DNA of 64,000 nt from the NCBI GenBank assembly GCA_037367355.1, contig CM074703.1, positions 2,232,001-2,296,000 on the forward strand. Reading direction: 5' to 3'. Made by a program: the position numbers and the translations under genes. The stretch comes from Neoscytalidium dimidiatum (lineage: Eukaryota > Ascomycota > Dothideomycetes > Botryosphaeriales > Botryosphaeriaceae). Every line of letters starts with the position of its first letter. The stretch's first letter is position 1. The notes under the pieces are model-generated. The model was not told the DNA's origin. It did no database searches and saw only the letters and a program-made list of their open reading frames with translations. Positions 46,918 through 59,134 of the stretch are shown one piece after another.

Positions 46918-47562
46918 GGTGTGGCAAAATCAGGCAGTTTGGGGCGACAAGCGAGGAAGAATAACGCTGCGGCACAGTACGTACGTACGGCTTGCATACG
47001 CGGAAGAAACCGAACGGTGAGTGTTTTGTGTGGAGGGGACTCCGGTTATTTGGTTCATGGTGGTGGTGCGCCCGTAACCGAGGACAGGGGTTCGTGCATA
47101 CGGTGATCCAGGGCATGGATATTTATAGGTGTTGTGCTTTTTTCGTCGCATGGATTATCGGTAATGTGGACGGTTTGCGTGGGAGCACCTCCTTTCGGCT
47201 CACGAGGAGATGGCAGGGTTGCCGGGGGCAAAAAGTGAACGTCGGTATGCTTACTCTTCCTTACTGTGCATGTTTATACCCCTGGCTATTTGTTTTCTGC
47301 ATGCTGATACGCCTTTTCTTCTCCTTTCGTGGTGTCACGACTCGCGTTCCTTGTTAGCCATGCATGTCTATGACGGGTACGAGCTTTTATAGTCTTTTGT
47401 TCCGTTTTCGGTTGGGTTTCGTTCCAAAAAAGGCAGCACGAATTGGCTTCGATTGACATCGCTCGATCGTGTGAATGAATATCTATTCTTTTCCCATACC
47501 AAATTGTCTCGAAAGTATCTCAAAAGGCTTCCACACTGACTATGTGACCTCTTACGAACTCC
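46918..47562. terminator. Convergent 3' intergenic region
   Basis: 645 bp between stop codons of the F-box-like gene and the SDR gene. It must contain both 3' ends. No gene is seen. Confidence 0.35.
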
Positions 47563-48583
47563 TTACGAAGGCTTCACGTACCCGTCGACATCGGTGCTGG
47601 TGCTCAGCTTCTCGTACTTCTTGACGTTTTCCTTGTACGTCTCCAGCTTCTCGTTGATGGCAGCGTACGCATCGGTACCGACTATGCATCGCAGCGGCGG
47701 GTCCTCCATAACGGCGAGGTCGTAGAAAGCTTGAGCACCCTTCTTCGGATCACCCGGCTGGGAGCCGTGGCGCTTGCCCATGATTTCCCTAGCGTTGAGG
47801 TGATCGTATGCGGGATGAGGCTCGCCTAGAAATCGGTCAGTATCCATACCATGCGCGATAGGAGAGAAAGTAGGAAGGGGGAAGAACCGAGGTGATGAGA
47901 AGAGTAAAAGGCAACGTACCGAAATCCATGCTCCTCCCCGCCCAGTCCGTCCTGAATCCGCCGGGCTCGATGCACGTGAACTTGATGCCCCACTCTGGCT
48001 TGACCTCCTTGGAGACGGCCTCGGTGAAGCCCTCGACGGCCCATTTGGAGGCGCAGTAGGTCGAGAAGAGCGGGACGCCGCGCTGGCCGCCGATGCTGGT
48101 GACCTGCTGGATGACGCCGCCGGTGCCGCGGTCGCGCATCGTCTCCATGGCCTTGCGCGTCACGTTGACCAGCCCGAAGAAGTTGACCTCCATCTGCCGC
48201 CGGATCTGCGCGTCCGACAGCGACTCGAACGCGCCCGCCAGCCCGTAGCCCGCGTTGTTGACGACCACGTCGATGCGGCCGAATTTGGCCAGCGCCGCCG
48301 CGAAGGCGGCGTCGATGGACGCCTGCGACGTCACGTCCAGGTCGGTGAGGAGCAGATTGGACGAGTCGCCCGACGGGAAGGAGAGCGTGCTGCTCTTGCG
48401 CGCCGTCGCGACGACCTTGTCGCCAGCCGCGAGGCAGATGTTGACGAGCTCGTAGCCGAAGCCCGTGGAGGTGCCTGGAGACGTGAAGACATGTCAGAAG
48501 CCACGCAATTGAATGGGATTCTAGTCTTGTGATGGCAAGCGGGGGTTGAATATACCAGTGATCAAGAAGACGCGGGGTGCCAT
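47563..48583 (-). CDS. Short-chain dehydrogenase/reductase (SDR)
   Basis: Three exons on the minus strand (48556-48583, 47920-48474, 47563-47825) give 281 residues. The first exon is only 28 nt and ends inside the first glycine of the cofactor motif. Splicing restores 'FLITGTSTGFGYELV' (TGxxxGxG, residues 9-16). Other classical SDR marks are 'LDVTS', 'VVVNNAGYGLAG' (NNAG, residues 82-85), Ser136 in 'VTSIGG', and the catalytic YxxxK as Tyr149-Lys153 in 'YCASK'. 'CIEPGGFRTDW' follows. The enzyme should interconvert alcohols and ketones with NAD(P)H in the cytosol; the substrate is unknown. It is followed upstream, in the same orientation, by an MDR reductase and a sugar-type transporter. Confidence 0.92.
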
Positions 48584-48973
48584 GATTGAAAACTGCGTTT
48601 CGTGACGGTGGTGTGAAGGATGAAGAGAAGGATGGAAGGGGACCAGTGGCTTTAAGTAATGTCCTCCCGGCGATAGCCTTTCAGGCCATGGCGTTTAAAG
48701 ACGCCGTACCGGCGATAGTGCATGGGTGGGGTGTAGGTGAGATCAGCATCGCAATGCATTCCCACACTATTTCCTATCTCCGTCTAGCTCCGCCTTACTG
48801 CGTCATCACCCGGCCCTACTCCGTCTCAAAACTTTATAGTTCACGTACCATGTTGGCGATTCTTCGTTGGCAGTTGATCACATTTTGCTACTACGAATCA
48901 TTCATACGTCGTGCATAATATCGCCTCTTTTTTTTTTTTTTAACCATCTGTCGTTAACCGTAGGTGGTGGCTC
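48584..48973. other. Intergenic region with T14-type run
   Basis: 390 bp between the SDR start and the MDR stop. A long T-run lies at about 48929-48942. No gene is seen. Confidence 0.35.
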
Positions 48974-50126
48974 TCAAGCATCAGCAATCTTGTAAACCAG
49001 CTTCTTGCCGCTGACCTTGCCCGACTTTAGCTCCTCCAGGCCCTCCAACACGCCTTCGAGACCGCCGCCGCGAACGTCTGGCCGGTGCACCTTGAACTTG
49101 CCCTCGGCCAACAGCTTCTCGCTGAGGTCCCAGAACTTCTTACCGAACTCGTAGTCGTCCGGGTTGGCCGGGAACTTGCCGGGGCCGAAGGCCTTCTCGA
49201 ACGCTTCACCGAAGATAGTGTAGCCTAGCGTGTACTTGGCCTCGACGTCGTCGCGTGGCATCTCGTTCCACAATAGCGCGCTGTAGACGGGCTTCTGCGC
49301 CGTGACGTCGGTCGACAGCGCGTCGGCGCAGATCTGGGCCGAGTTGCCCTCGGCGATGCAGTCGAACGCGTAATAGAGCTTGTTGTTCGTGTGCTTGCGG
49401 ATGTCGGCACCGACGGTGGGCGAGTTGTAATCGAACACAGCGTCCGCGCCCAGCGACTTGACGAGGTCGAAGTTGCGCGGCGAGCACGTCGCGATGACCT
49501 GGAGGCCGGACCTGGATCTTCGTTAGCCTTTGTGCGCTTACTTGCCCACCATTAGCCGGCAGTCCCCGACTCTCAGCGGGAAGGCTTGCCTTGTGTGGAA
49601 GGGAGAGGACTCACAGCTTGGCGAACTGGACGGCGAGGGTGCCGGTGGCGGTGCTGGCGCCATAAACGAGGAGCGGGAAGGGCTGCTTGCTCGGGTTGTC
49701 CGGCAGCGGGAGCTTGAGCGACTGGTACAGACCCTGGCCCACGGTCGAGATGCCGACGCCCAGCGTTGCGGCCTCCTCGAAGCTCACGTTTGGCGGGATC
49801 TTCAGGTAGATGCCCTCCTTGGCCACCAGATACTCGGCGAACGAGCCATCCTCCTTGTTGTTGATGTTACCGCCGTGCGTCCAGCCTGCGATCCGGTCTC
49901 CTGGCTTCACGTCCGTCACATTGGCGCCCACTTCTTGGACCACGCCCGCGAAGTCGCAGCCCGATGTTGTACCCTCGGTGCCCGGAAGGTAATGGATATG
50001 CTTCCAGTCGGTCGGGTTCAGCGCGACCGCGACCGTTTTGACGAGCGAGTGCGTGGGGCGGAGCTTCGGGACGGGGACGTCGACGACGGCGGCCTTGCCC
50101 TGGCTTTGAATTTTGATCGCCTTCAT
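48974..50126 (-). CDS. Zinc-independent MDR oxidoreductase / enoyl reductase-like (toxD-type)
   Basis: Exon 1 (49615-50126) and exon 2 (48974-49511), with a 103-nt intron (GTGAGT...CAG), give 349 residues. The GroES-like half shows 'VAVALNPTDWKHIHYLPGTE', 'GCDFAGVVQEVG' and 'VKPGDRIAGWTHGG'. The Rossmann half shows 'LLVYGASTATGTLAVQFAKL' and 'VIATCSPRNFDLVKSLGADA'. The catalytic and structural zinc cysteines of true alcohol dehydrogenases are missing. It therefore fits the zinc-binding-dehydrogenase-named but zinc-free enoyl reductases, such as toxD-like proteins and trans-acting enoyl reductases, which use NADPH. No polyketide synthase is present in the window, so a biosynthetic role is unsupported. 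The family is widespread in fungi. Confidence 0.9.
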
Positions 50127-50863
50127 GGTCTCGGGTGTGGTGCACTCAGCTGGGTCGGAAAGCTTTGTGAGCAGTGGAATCGAAAGAGCAGAATTGGTGA
50201 CTTATGAAGCTAGAAACCCCGCGCCCGAGGTGTGCATATATAGTGCCGAGCCCTTCGGAGATGCTTACAGTGCTCATCAGCAAGCCGAATGCTGCAGAAT
50301 GGAAGTTTGATGATTACGGGAGCTTCATGTACCTCGGCGATTAGCGTATGGTGCTGGGAACCGTGGTGCTGCCCCACCTGCTGAGAAATGCGAGCGGGGC
50401 AGATCATCAAATCCTTAGTCATTACGTCACTGGTCGAATGGTTTCGAACGAGTCAGGTGCGGCCCGTTTCTACCCCTCGAGAAGCCTAGCATGCCTCTCC
50501 AGTTGCAATCGTCTGCATCCTCCTGGCGTTTTGTTGATGCCAAGGACCTGCAGAATTGTGTGTTCCGCCGTTACAAATCTCCTTATATATCACACCTTTA
50601 GAAGAGAAAGGGGATCAGTAAGAGAAAACCCCGCGAGTAGGTAAGCAAGAGCATGTAAGCTAGAACGCTTCTGCTTGGGCATATGCATGAACGTCAGCTC
50701 ATTTTGCAGGTGTAACGCCAAGCCGGTCCCAGCATTATGTAGAATATCATTGATTGTCGCCATTGGTATCTTGAATGACTTCCATCCGTGTCCTCCGCTA
50801 AGGTAATGTTTCACTCTGTTCCCATTACCCACAACCACGATAGCCGAGAGGAGTGTAGGTCAT
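50127..50863. other. Intergenic region
   Basis: 737 bp between the MDR promoter and the transporter 3' end. Open frames are short. No gene is supported. Confidence 0.35.
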
Positions 50864-53108
50864 CTAGGTCTTAGCGTCCGTCTTCTCGTTATCCGAAGAT
50901 TCGGGCTCCCCGCCCTCGATGCCCTTGTCGAAGTGGTAGAGCGGCTCGAGCTTGGCATCCTTCTGGAAGAGCACCCAGCGCTTGAACCACCACGGCAGCA
51001 CCTTGCCCGTCTGGTAGGCAATGAACTTCCGGCATGGAACAGCGAAGATGTAGTCCAGTTCCTCGAGCGTGCGTTGCTTGGTTTCGGGCACGAAGAGGAA
51101 GATCATGACAAATGCGACTACGTTGAGACCACTGCGGCGCGTATCAGTCACATGCAAAAGTCTCTTACTCTGTGCAGAAAGAGATAGAATCAAACTTACG
51201 CATAGAAGCCAAAAGCGCCCTGGGGCTTGAATGCCTGCAGGATGGCGGGGAAGGAGATGGACAGGACGGCAGCCCAAAATAGGCAAGTCGCGACGGCCCA
51301 ACCCATGCCGACCTCTCTGTGCGAGAGAGGGAAGCACTCTGCGGAGTAGGTAAAAGGTACAGGGCCTGTAACTGTCAGCGAATTATTCGATTTCTCGACC
51401 CTTGAGGCGTAGCGTACCTTCGCCGGGCGAGTAGAATGCCGCGAACAGGTAGATGAAGAAGGCCACAAGGCCCAGATGAGCTTTGCTGTCATTCGGGATG
51501 TAGAAGCAGAAACCGGCAGCAAGCAGCGTCCAGGCCATCTGCGGGAAGGTGAATAGCAAGAGCGTGCGGCGACCGTACGTGTCGATAGTCCAGATGGCAG
51601 GCCAGGCGAAGACGAAGTTGACGAGACCAAAGCCGAACGAAGCAATCAGAGCCTCCTTCTGTGACGCACCGGCCTCACGGAAGACGGTCGAAGAGTAGAA
51701 CGCGATAATGTTGATACCACACATTTGCTGCGCAATCATGACCACGAAAGATGCTATGGTACCGCGGCGGACGCGAGGGATGGTGAAGAGTTGGGCGAAG
51801 CGGGTAAGGTAGTTCGATTGGCCGACGATAGAGGCTTCCACCTCGAGCTGAGCATGGATGTAGTAGAGGTCGCGGGCAGCCTGGATGGGGTGGAAGCGAA
51901 GACGCAGGAGAGACTGATATGCTTTGCGGTATCTGTTCTTCTTCATATACCAACGAGGAGATTCTACGTCACGTTAGCAGAGAGTCCAGATTTAGAACCC
52001 ATCCCTCCGTTCTGAACATACCAGGACAGAAGAAGATGCCTAAAGTAAGTGGAACGGCTGGAATAAAGGCTGAACCGATCTGCAGGCGCCAGGCAATCGT
52101 TCCCACTTGATATACAGCAAGGTTGGCGCAGAACCCCAGGAAAATTCCAAACGCTGTCCACATCTGCCAAGACATGACTAGAGCGCCCCTGATTCTCGCA
52201 GGAGCATTTTCGGCGGCGAAGATGGGCACTGTAGCACCCTTTAGGCCCATACCAATTCCCATGAGAAGACGTGTGATAAAAAGCTGTTCCCAGTTCTGTG
52301 CAACAGCACCACCGATAGGAGTAAGAACACAGAAGACAGCCGAGACGAAGATTGTACCACGACGACCGAGGTAATAATTGCAAGGGTCCGAGAGCCAGCA
52401 GCCGCTAAAGAGGGTTGGTCAGAGGTGTATGTGGGAGAGGTCTTTGAAAGCGTTTGCTTACATGAAAGCAGATCCAAGATAAGGCCCAGCGTTGACGACA
52501 CCAACGAGCCAACTGTCACGGGTATAGTTCGGGTGTTCAGGATCCTCGCCATGGCCAATGCCGAATTCTTGAGGGAACGAGAGGTTGGCACCGTTACTGT
52601 TGGATCGTTAGCTGCGCGAGAAAGTAGCTCTGGGTACTCAAAGCTCACGATCCGGTTTGATCCCAGCCCTGGACTGCAGCCCCAATAGAACAGACGACAA
52701 TAGTGACGTATAGAGCCCATGGGTGCTTCCACTTGTGATCGTGCTCCTGCTGAAGGAAATGGTTCTCCTCTTCGGTAAGATCCTCTATGTCGTGCCATCT
52801 CGTCGGATTCTGAGCGACCAGAGCGCCTTTCTTCAGAGTTTCGGTGAGATCCTCAAGACCTTTTTCCTGCGCGAATTGCTCGACATCTTGCATCAAGGTA
52901 TCGTACGGAATGTCGGCAAGAGGGTTGGCGACCCTGCAGGCTCGTCAGCATTCGTGGCAAAGCTTTGCACTAAGCAACGCCGTGGGCAAGCTCACTTGGC
53001 ATCGAGATTCTTAGCAAGGTTTAAAGAGGTGATGGTGCCGCGGCGACCCTCGCCGGCAATGGCTTCCTCATGATAGATCTCGTCTTTGGTCTCAACCTTC
53101 TCCGTCAT
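50864..53108 (-). CDS. MFS sugar-type transporter
   Basis: Seven exons on the minus strand (52996-53108, 52649-52933, 52462-52596, 52022-52404, 51418-51963, 51200-51365, 50864-51131) give about 631 residues; every junction is in frame with GT...AG ends. Sugar-porter signatures are '[20 protein letters not shown]' at the end of TM1, '[14 protein letters not shown]' (GRR loop), '[20 protein letters not shown]', '[20 protein letters not shown]', '[13 protein letters not shown]', '[10 protein letters not shown]', and '[17 protein letters not shown]' after TM12. Twelve membrane segments are expected. The cytosolic N-terminus is about 105 residues. Substrates of this family are hexoses, disaccharides, polyols or quinate; which one cannot be told. 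It likely sits in the plasma membrane. Confidence 0.92.
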
Positions 53109-54300
53109 TTTGGCGGATTGCTGATATAAGATAGACTGAAGAAGAGATGGAAGAAGTCGCTCCGGGAAAATTGAGAGCCCAAGCTCTCCCCGCCTTATTA
53201 TATGCTTACCCGCGCGCGGCGTCCTAGCCGTCTCGCATACGCCGCACACAAGGGAGGCTTGGGAAAGAGCATGGGGATCTGGTCAGCCATGCCGGACGGA
53301 AGACGCGCCCAAAACAGCGCCATCGCGCCTGGGCGCAAGAGAATCCTTTCAGCCACCGGAGTCGGGATGCCCGAAGCGGATTGGAAGAGGTGCAGGCGAT
53401 CCTTGGTCGCAAGAGTCAAACAACCAGGCCAGCGGTGAGAGAGGTGAATATGCTGTGCATTGCGTTTCACAACTTTCGCCGGGCTCGGCTTGCCCGTGCG
53501 GAGCGGACTCTTGGCAGGCCCTTGGCCCTCTTGGTACCAAGAAGCGCTAAGACGTGGAGTGGCGCGGGGGATGGAGACGCGAGCGGGGTGCGGAGAGAAG
53601 GATGCCGCTGAAGGCCTTGGTGGAAAACGCCTCCTTGGCTATTTCCGCCGAATGTGACCCTGCTGGATGGCTGGTGGTGACATCGCTGACGCGTTGATTG
53701 CCCTGCATTCTATCAGATCACGCACTCCCGGATCATGACATGTTGATAGGGGCTGACGGGCTCCTCGCACGTGTGGTTTGTCCTCTTAAGGGCTGGTGTC
53801 TGAATGTGCAGTTGGCCACGAGGTCGTGTCACTTGAAAAGTTCAGGTGCTTGAATTCAGGACTTCGGCATATTTGCGGAGGTTTTGGCTTTGGCAACATT
53901 AATCCCAGGCGGTGAATGCCTCGGTCACGCCCCGAAGCCATTTGCAGACTCTGCGAAGTTGGATGCCTGACGTTGCTGTTGTCGTTGCTGTGCCGTGGAC
54001 GGGCGTCCGCTGCCGCTTGCGGAGATGCCGCGAGGGCGCCGGCAATACCTTTTTCGGGCTACCCTCATGCCTTTCCGCGTGATCAACCAATCATGCTTGA
54101 GCAACAGCTCCATTCCAGCAAGCCATTGGTCAGAGATACGAGGGTTGACTGCAACATCACTACCCATCACGTCGCCCTGCACCGTTGAGGCTCGCCCGCC
54201 AAGCCTCAGTTCCTTGGTCGTCTCCCTGCCATTCATCTTAATTTTTCTGCGGTAGAAGTAAGCTGCCTGCAAGCATCTAGAATTCTTAGCCCTCAGCAAT
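53109..54300. other. Intergenic region upstream of the transporter
   Basis: No gene is recognised. It contains the transporter promoter and GC-rich open frames on both strands without family motifs. Confidence 0.35.
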
Positions 54301-55390
54301 GCCGAGTCTGCCGACACCTCACGCCATACTCTTCTGTCCGTGACTCCCCACCGGGGCTGTCCGAGCATTGGGGGGCCGATGGCGGGTTCGATCGTGAAGG
54401 TCTGCAACCAGCGGCACGAAGGGACAGTCCCAAGACCCGCGATGCGGGATACTCGCATCCCTGCAGGAGCTCCAGCAACCCAAGTTCGCACTACGACTCC
54501 CAAGTCTAGGGATCCCGATCAAAATGCTGGGCCCGCTGATTGCAGCGAGTGACACCGCTGTATCACCGAAGCGTCATCCATTGTTATTCCATCCACATGG
54601 AATATCGAGGTCTCCGTTGTTCGAAACCAGTTGAACCTCCGAATGTACGTCCCATGGGTGCAATAGCAACGATCGCTTTTTACGAAGTTTTTGACGGATG
54701 CAGTGATTAGTGAGCAAGGCGAGGGCCATAGAGTCTTTCGCACCGTCCGTGCCACGCTTAACATTGACTTCTCTGCTCATTCTCAAAGTCAATACTTCGC
54801 CAGACAGGTATGATGGCGTACGTGATACTTCGCATGCCTGTATCAACTTGTGATTGCCACCGCAGCTGACTCACATGTCGTGATCGGTAAGATTGTTCTT
54901 CCCTACGTTGGCAACCTAGGAACTGTTACCGTCATACCGCCAGGTAACAGCTTCGACGAACCGACGACCAGTGTCCCGGTGTTGGGAACGTAAGCTAATG
55001 CCTGCAGTATAAGGCTAAATATCGCTGTGGGCAACCCTAGTGGGTTATCGAGCGCGGGGAAGTGGGCCAGGGTGCTGTCCACGGTCCACATTAATTCCTG
55101 CAGGCCGACGCTCTATTACGCTATGTGGGAACCGGTGGCTGCAGGCCTGCCGAGACGCATGGTGTGCAAACCAAGTACCAGGTCGCTGACGCTAGAGGTA
55201 CATCAGTACATGCCTGATTTCACCGTGTAGGTATCGACTGCGGGAACAGGAGCGGCCGCTACTGCGCAATACGGGATGCTGCCGCAGCGCCATTTTGCCG
55301 CCTATCTTTGAGGTTAGCGATATGATGAATGTTTCCGTTGCGCTTCCCAAGTAGAGGGCGTTCTTTGAGTATTGATATCCGCGCAACTGG
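54301..55390 (-). pseudogene. Probable decayed remnant of a repeat-type fungal surface/GPI protein
   Basis: On the minus strand, scattered frames with stops between them retain pieces that look like the Gly/Ser/Thr repeats of secreted Pezizomycotina proteins, whose units resemble 'vdGqtit...', 'tLtPGGpavTvsGt' and 'aLvvGsst'. The pieces are 'ALYLGSATETFIISL' (about 55315-55359), 'GTLVVGSSKLLPGGMTVTVP' (about 54918-54977) and 'FHVDGITMDDASVI' (about 54561-54602). They occur in the order and spacing expected of consecutive repeat units but in different frames. No start, signal peptide or GPI signal was found. The family resemblance is recalled from experience rather than computed, so this is a tentative call. 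Confidence 0.35.
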
Positions 55391-56900
55391 CTACCGCACC
55401 AAGCGAATCACTGCTGCTTTAGAGAAAGTCTAGGCCAGCTGAGAACGAGTCTGGTGGTGAATGATCTGGAATGACAAATGCTGAAGCAGCCTCGGATACT
55501 TTCGTAGTTAGATTGTCCTTTTCTTCTCGAAGGATGTGACATACCTGACATGCGGTCCCGGCGCTCTCATGACAATAGTGGGATTGGTGGCCATGAGCGA
55601 GTCAATTTCTGGGAAAAACATGCACCACAGTATCGACTTAACAAAGTATGATCATGAAGTATCTGGGACATTGAATGAGTATAGAAAGATCGGTAGTTCT
55701 ATGCGGACAGGCGACCGCTTCGCCGTATATGTAAATAAGCCTTAATGGCAACGAAGTCGAATTCAACTCTTTGCGATAGGCGACAGTAGAAAACTCTTGA
55801 TGGTCCGTGCTTCAGCTAATGTGTGTGTCTGTGGGATTACAGGCTTCTCAAACTGAAAAATTAGGGATGTTCTTGATAATCTTGTAAGCACCTTGCTCGT
55901 TGAGAGGTTGGTGAAAATGAATTAGAGCAAGGAGCTGGGATGACGCGTTCGCTGCGCGATGCGCACAGCTTCGACCACATTCGATCAGGGCGATTGACAG
56001 GTAGGTAAAATGACAGCGGTAAACGGAGCAGCGGCTTGGCACATTAGGGTAAGGTCACACGTGCTCACTTTCGGGATGTTAATGTCTTGGCAGCTGTTTG
56101 GCGGTAGGTGGTGGATCGAGCGTGTCGGCGACATGCAGCGGTGCGCTTTCTAGCGCTTCGGGCGGCCACAACTTCCTATTGGCCCTCTTCTCCGGTGGGG
56201 CAGCAATCCTTCGCTCATCGCACCCCGTTTCTCTATCTCCTCCGACACGCCATCGCTCGCATCAATTCTTATCCGCCAAGATCCAAAAGTGGGGAGTTTT
56301 CAATTCTAGGATCAGCTCTTCTCCAGGTGCAGCTCGCTCGACCAGATCGAGCCGGGCAATGGTCGCGCGCGGCGCAGGAGCAATTGCAGTGGAATGATCC
56401 TCGGCGCAGCGCTATAAGAAATCAATCGTTAACTATCAGATCTTGGCCTTCTGGACTCGCTACCTGCACCTGTTAGTGTCTATATATCGGACTTTGTGAC
56501 CTCGCAAATCCAATCACTTCTTTTCCAAAGAAATACTATACAAGTCTGTAACTGGCAGATACATAGGTACGCTTTCTTTCTCTCGAACGCAGCTGTAGTC
56601 ACGCAAATTGTGTCGTTTCCTTGAATCGGAAGAAATCTGCGTTCTTTTGAATAACGATTCCCTTTTCCCCAATATCAGCTTTTATCCCTCGAAGTCCTTC
56701 GTCGCGCGCGCGAGAACGAGAATGTCTTTAAAGATGCCCTTCACATGTACCTCAATGAGGTTAGGGCCGTGCATGGCAATCCTGCGTGCCGGCCTATCAA
56801 GCTCTCCCGAATTGGGTGGTGGGGTGCAGTGCTTATCAGCTATCTATCTTGCGACTCCGAACTCCCAACTCTTCAACGTCAGGTACCTGCCCGCGGCGCA
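55391..56900. promoter_or_regulatory. Intergenic region upstream of Zn2Cys6 regulator 3
   Basis: No gene is supported. Small open frames at 55536-55745 and 56098-56476 (plus) lack motifs. Sequence near 56480-56620 (AT-rich then pyrimidine-rich) is promoter-like for the regulator at 56901. Confidence 0.35.
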
Positions 56901-58961
56901 ATGGATGTGACACAAGGACGCAAATATAAGTCGCGCAAGCAGAGGCCGTAAGTACTGTTAACCACCTTGCTTCCGTCTCATCTAACGCCTTGACCAGCTG
57001 CGACGCATGCCGGCGGCGGAAGATCTGCTGTGTGAGAGAACCCAATGATGCTGCCTGTTCTCTCTGTCGCATGCAAAAAACCACCTGTCAGTACCAGAGC
57101 AAGCCGAATCCGCGTCATCGCCGTCAGCAGAAGGAGAGCCCTAGCCCACCAGAATTTACCCCAAGCAAGCATGCCCTTCCCGACCCCTCAAAAGCCGGCG
57201 AAACTTTCAAGGCCCCGGAATGGATCTATCAGTTCGTCGGCCTGAGCGGTGATCAAGATCCCTTCGTATTGCGACATTGCCAATTCAATGGCTCTAATTA
57301 CTACAGCCGCTCTGATTGGGCCTGTTATCGCGTGAAGAGTGACTACAACAGCGAGGTTCCCCTGCATTTCAGTGTAAGTAGCCCAGAGGCCTACTTACTA
57401 CACGGCAAAAGAGACCAGTTGAGATGCGGTTTTTTTTAAAGGCTAATTTTAGGAAGGTTGTGCCCGAAGCGCATCTTGACGCTCGCCCTCCTTACTATCC
57501 TCAGCAAACTTGTCTAGAAAAAGCACTTCCTTATCAGGATGAGTTACTCAAAACTTATTTCGACGTGATCCATACCTCTTATCCTCTACTAGATGCGTCA
57601 CGACTCGAATTGACGCCTTCGTGGGGAACACTACTTGCCGTCATGTACGGTTTGGCATTACCCTTCTCTCGCGTCTCGTCATCTGCCAGACTGAGCGTAG
57701 TCGAATTTTGTCACTTCACCTTCCAAGCCTTGCCGATAGATGCACGTAGTGCACGCTTCGAGGTCATCGAAGCGGCACTGTTGTTCTTACAACGCCATAC
57801 CCAAGTGCATCGCGTACCTACCACGCCGGGGATTTGGAGCGAGGTGGGAAGTGTGAGAATCGCCCACCTATCAGCAATTTGTCGAGATATTGACCATACG
57901 TTTAGATTGTTGGCATGGCTCAAGAAGCCGGGTTGAACGTCGATCCTACTCGATGGGACATACCACAATCTGACAAGAACAGACGTATCCGCATGTGGTG
58001 GGCCCTGTACATCCACGATAAGTGGACCGCACTTGGCTTAGGTCGGCCGTCATACATCCATGACGAAGACTGCAATGTTCCGCTGCCCACTCTCGAGAAC
58101 ATCCCTTCTGAGAGCTGGAAAGGCACCAAGCTGCCGCGACATTCAGCTATGCAATTCATATCAATGTCCGCATTGACAACAATCTTATCGGACGTGCTTA
58201 AGACATTCTACACTATGAAGGCTTTAGATTACCTTAGGGACCTAAAGTCTGAGGCTTTGTACGAACTCATGCGGCACTTTCAGGATCGTTTGAACGTCTT
58301 CTACGACAGTCACTTGCTACCTTTAAATGATATAAAGGATGGCACTTTTTTAGATCCTACAGGTATGCTTTCTATCTATCAGTGATGTGTGCATACTGAA
58401 CGACGCCAGGAACCTCATTTTTGGCGTTCTATACTATTGAAATAGTCCTTATCAGAGCTATTCTCCGCTGCATGAACCCTGAAGATCTACAGTATCCAAC
58501 CATGCGCCTTTACGCCAAGGAGGTTGTCAATTGCGTCACGAGTTTGCTCGAAAAGCTCCAGGTCGGACGCCTTCGTGCCTTTTGGTGGAGTCGTAAGTGG
58601 AGGCTAAATCCCTCGTGGATTCCGTAGCTGCGATATAACAGTTGCTAACGGTGGAGAAGCTGTATCTCGGACAAATTTTGCAACTGCTGGAGGTTTCATG
58701 TTCTCCCTACTCCTCACATCCACGGACGATGAGGAAATCGAATACTGGACTGCTGAAATAGCACGTTACCGCAGGTTACTTGAGCTTCAGAGTCTGAGCT
58801 TTGATACAACTAAGCTAGCTGCAATCCGCATGGGCTTGCTTGCCAGCATGAGTGGCACAGAGAATGAAATCGCTGAGGAGACAGGGGGCAAGAAGGAAAA
58901 GTTCAGACCACAAGATGCTTTCTGCAGAGACTTCGGGGTCGATACCATGTGTGGCGTGTGA
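56901..58961 (+). CDS. Zn2Cys6 fungal-specific transcription factor 3
   Basis: Six exons (56901-56947, 56998-57373, 57457-57852, 57906-58362, 58410-58592, 58660-58961) give about 586 residues. The first intron ends directly before the first zinc cysteine. Ligands are C17, C20, C27, C36, C39 and C46 ('CDACRRRKICC', then 'AACSLCRMQKTTC'). The middle homology region is strongly conserved: 'LLKTYFDVIHTSYPLLD', 'VGSIVGMAQEAGLNVDPTRW', 'RRIRMWWALYIHDKWTALGL' and 'GRPSYIHDEDCNVPLP'. 'LRAFWWS' and 'SRTNFATAGGFMFSLLLTS' follow. The second and last acceptors are ambiguous by a few bases: 57456 was chosen for the second, and 58656 or 58659 for the last, all in frame. It is a likely nuclear regulator next to a dehydrogenase pseudogene and an esterase. 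Confidence 0.87.
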
Positions 58962-59134
58962 TATTCTTGCAAGAGTGTGGTGGTGGAAAGAACGTATTAA
59001 GACCCAAAGCTCTTACTGCACACATCTTCAACTACAAGTTCAAGATATGAACGTTCTTCCTAGCTTTTATCTGTGGTCATGAACATTCCGTTACAAGAAC
59101 AGAAACGCCAAAGTTCCTTCTGAACATTCCATAC

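Noticed and set aside
53925..54503. 192-residue minus-strand open frame
   Set aside because: No recognisable domain, and part of it overlaps the region interpreted as decayed repeats.
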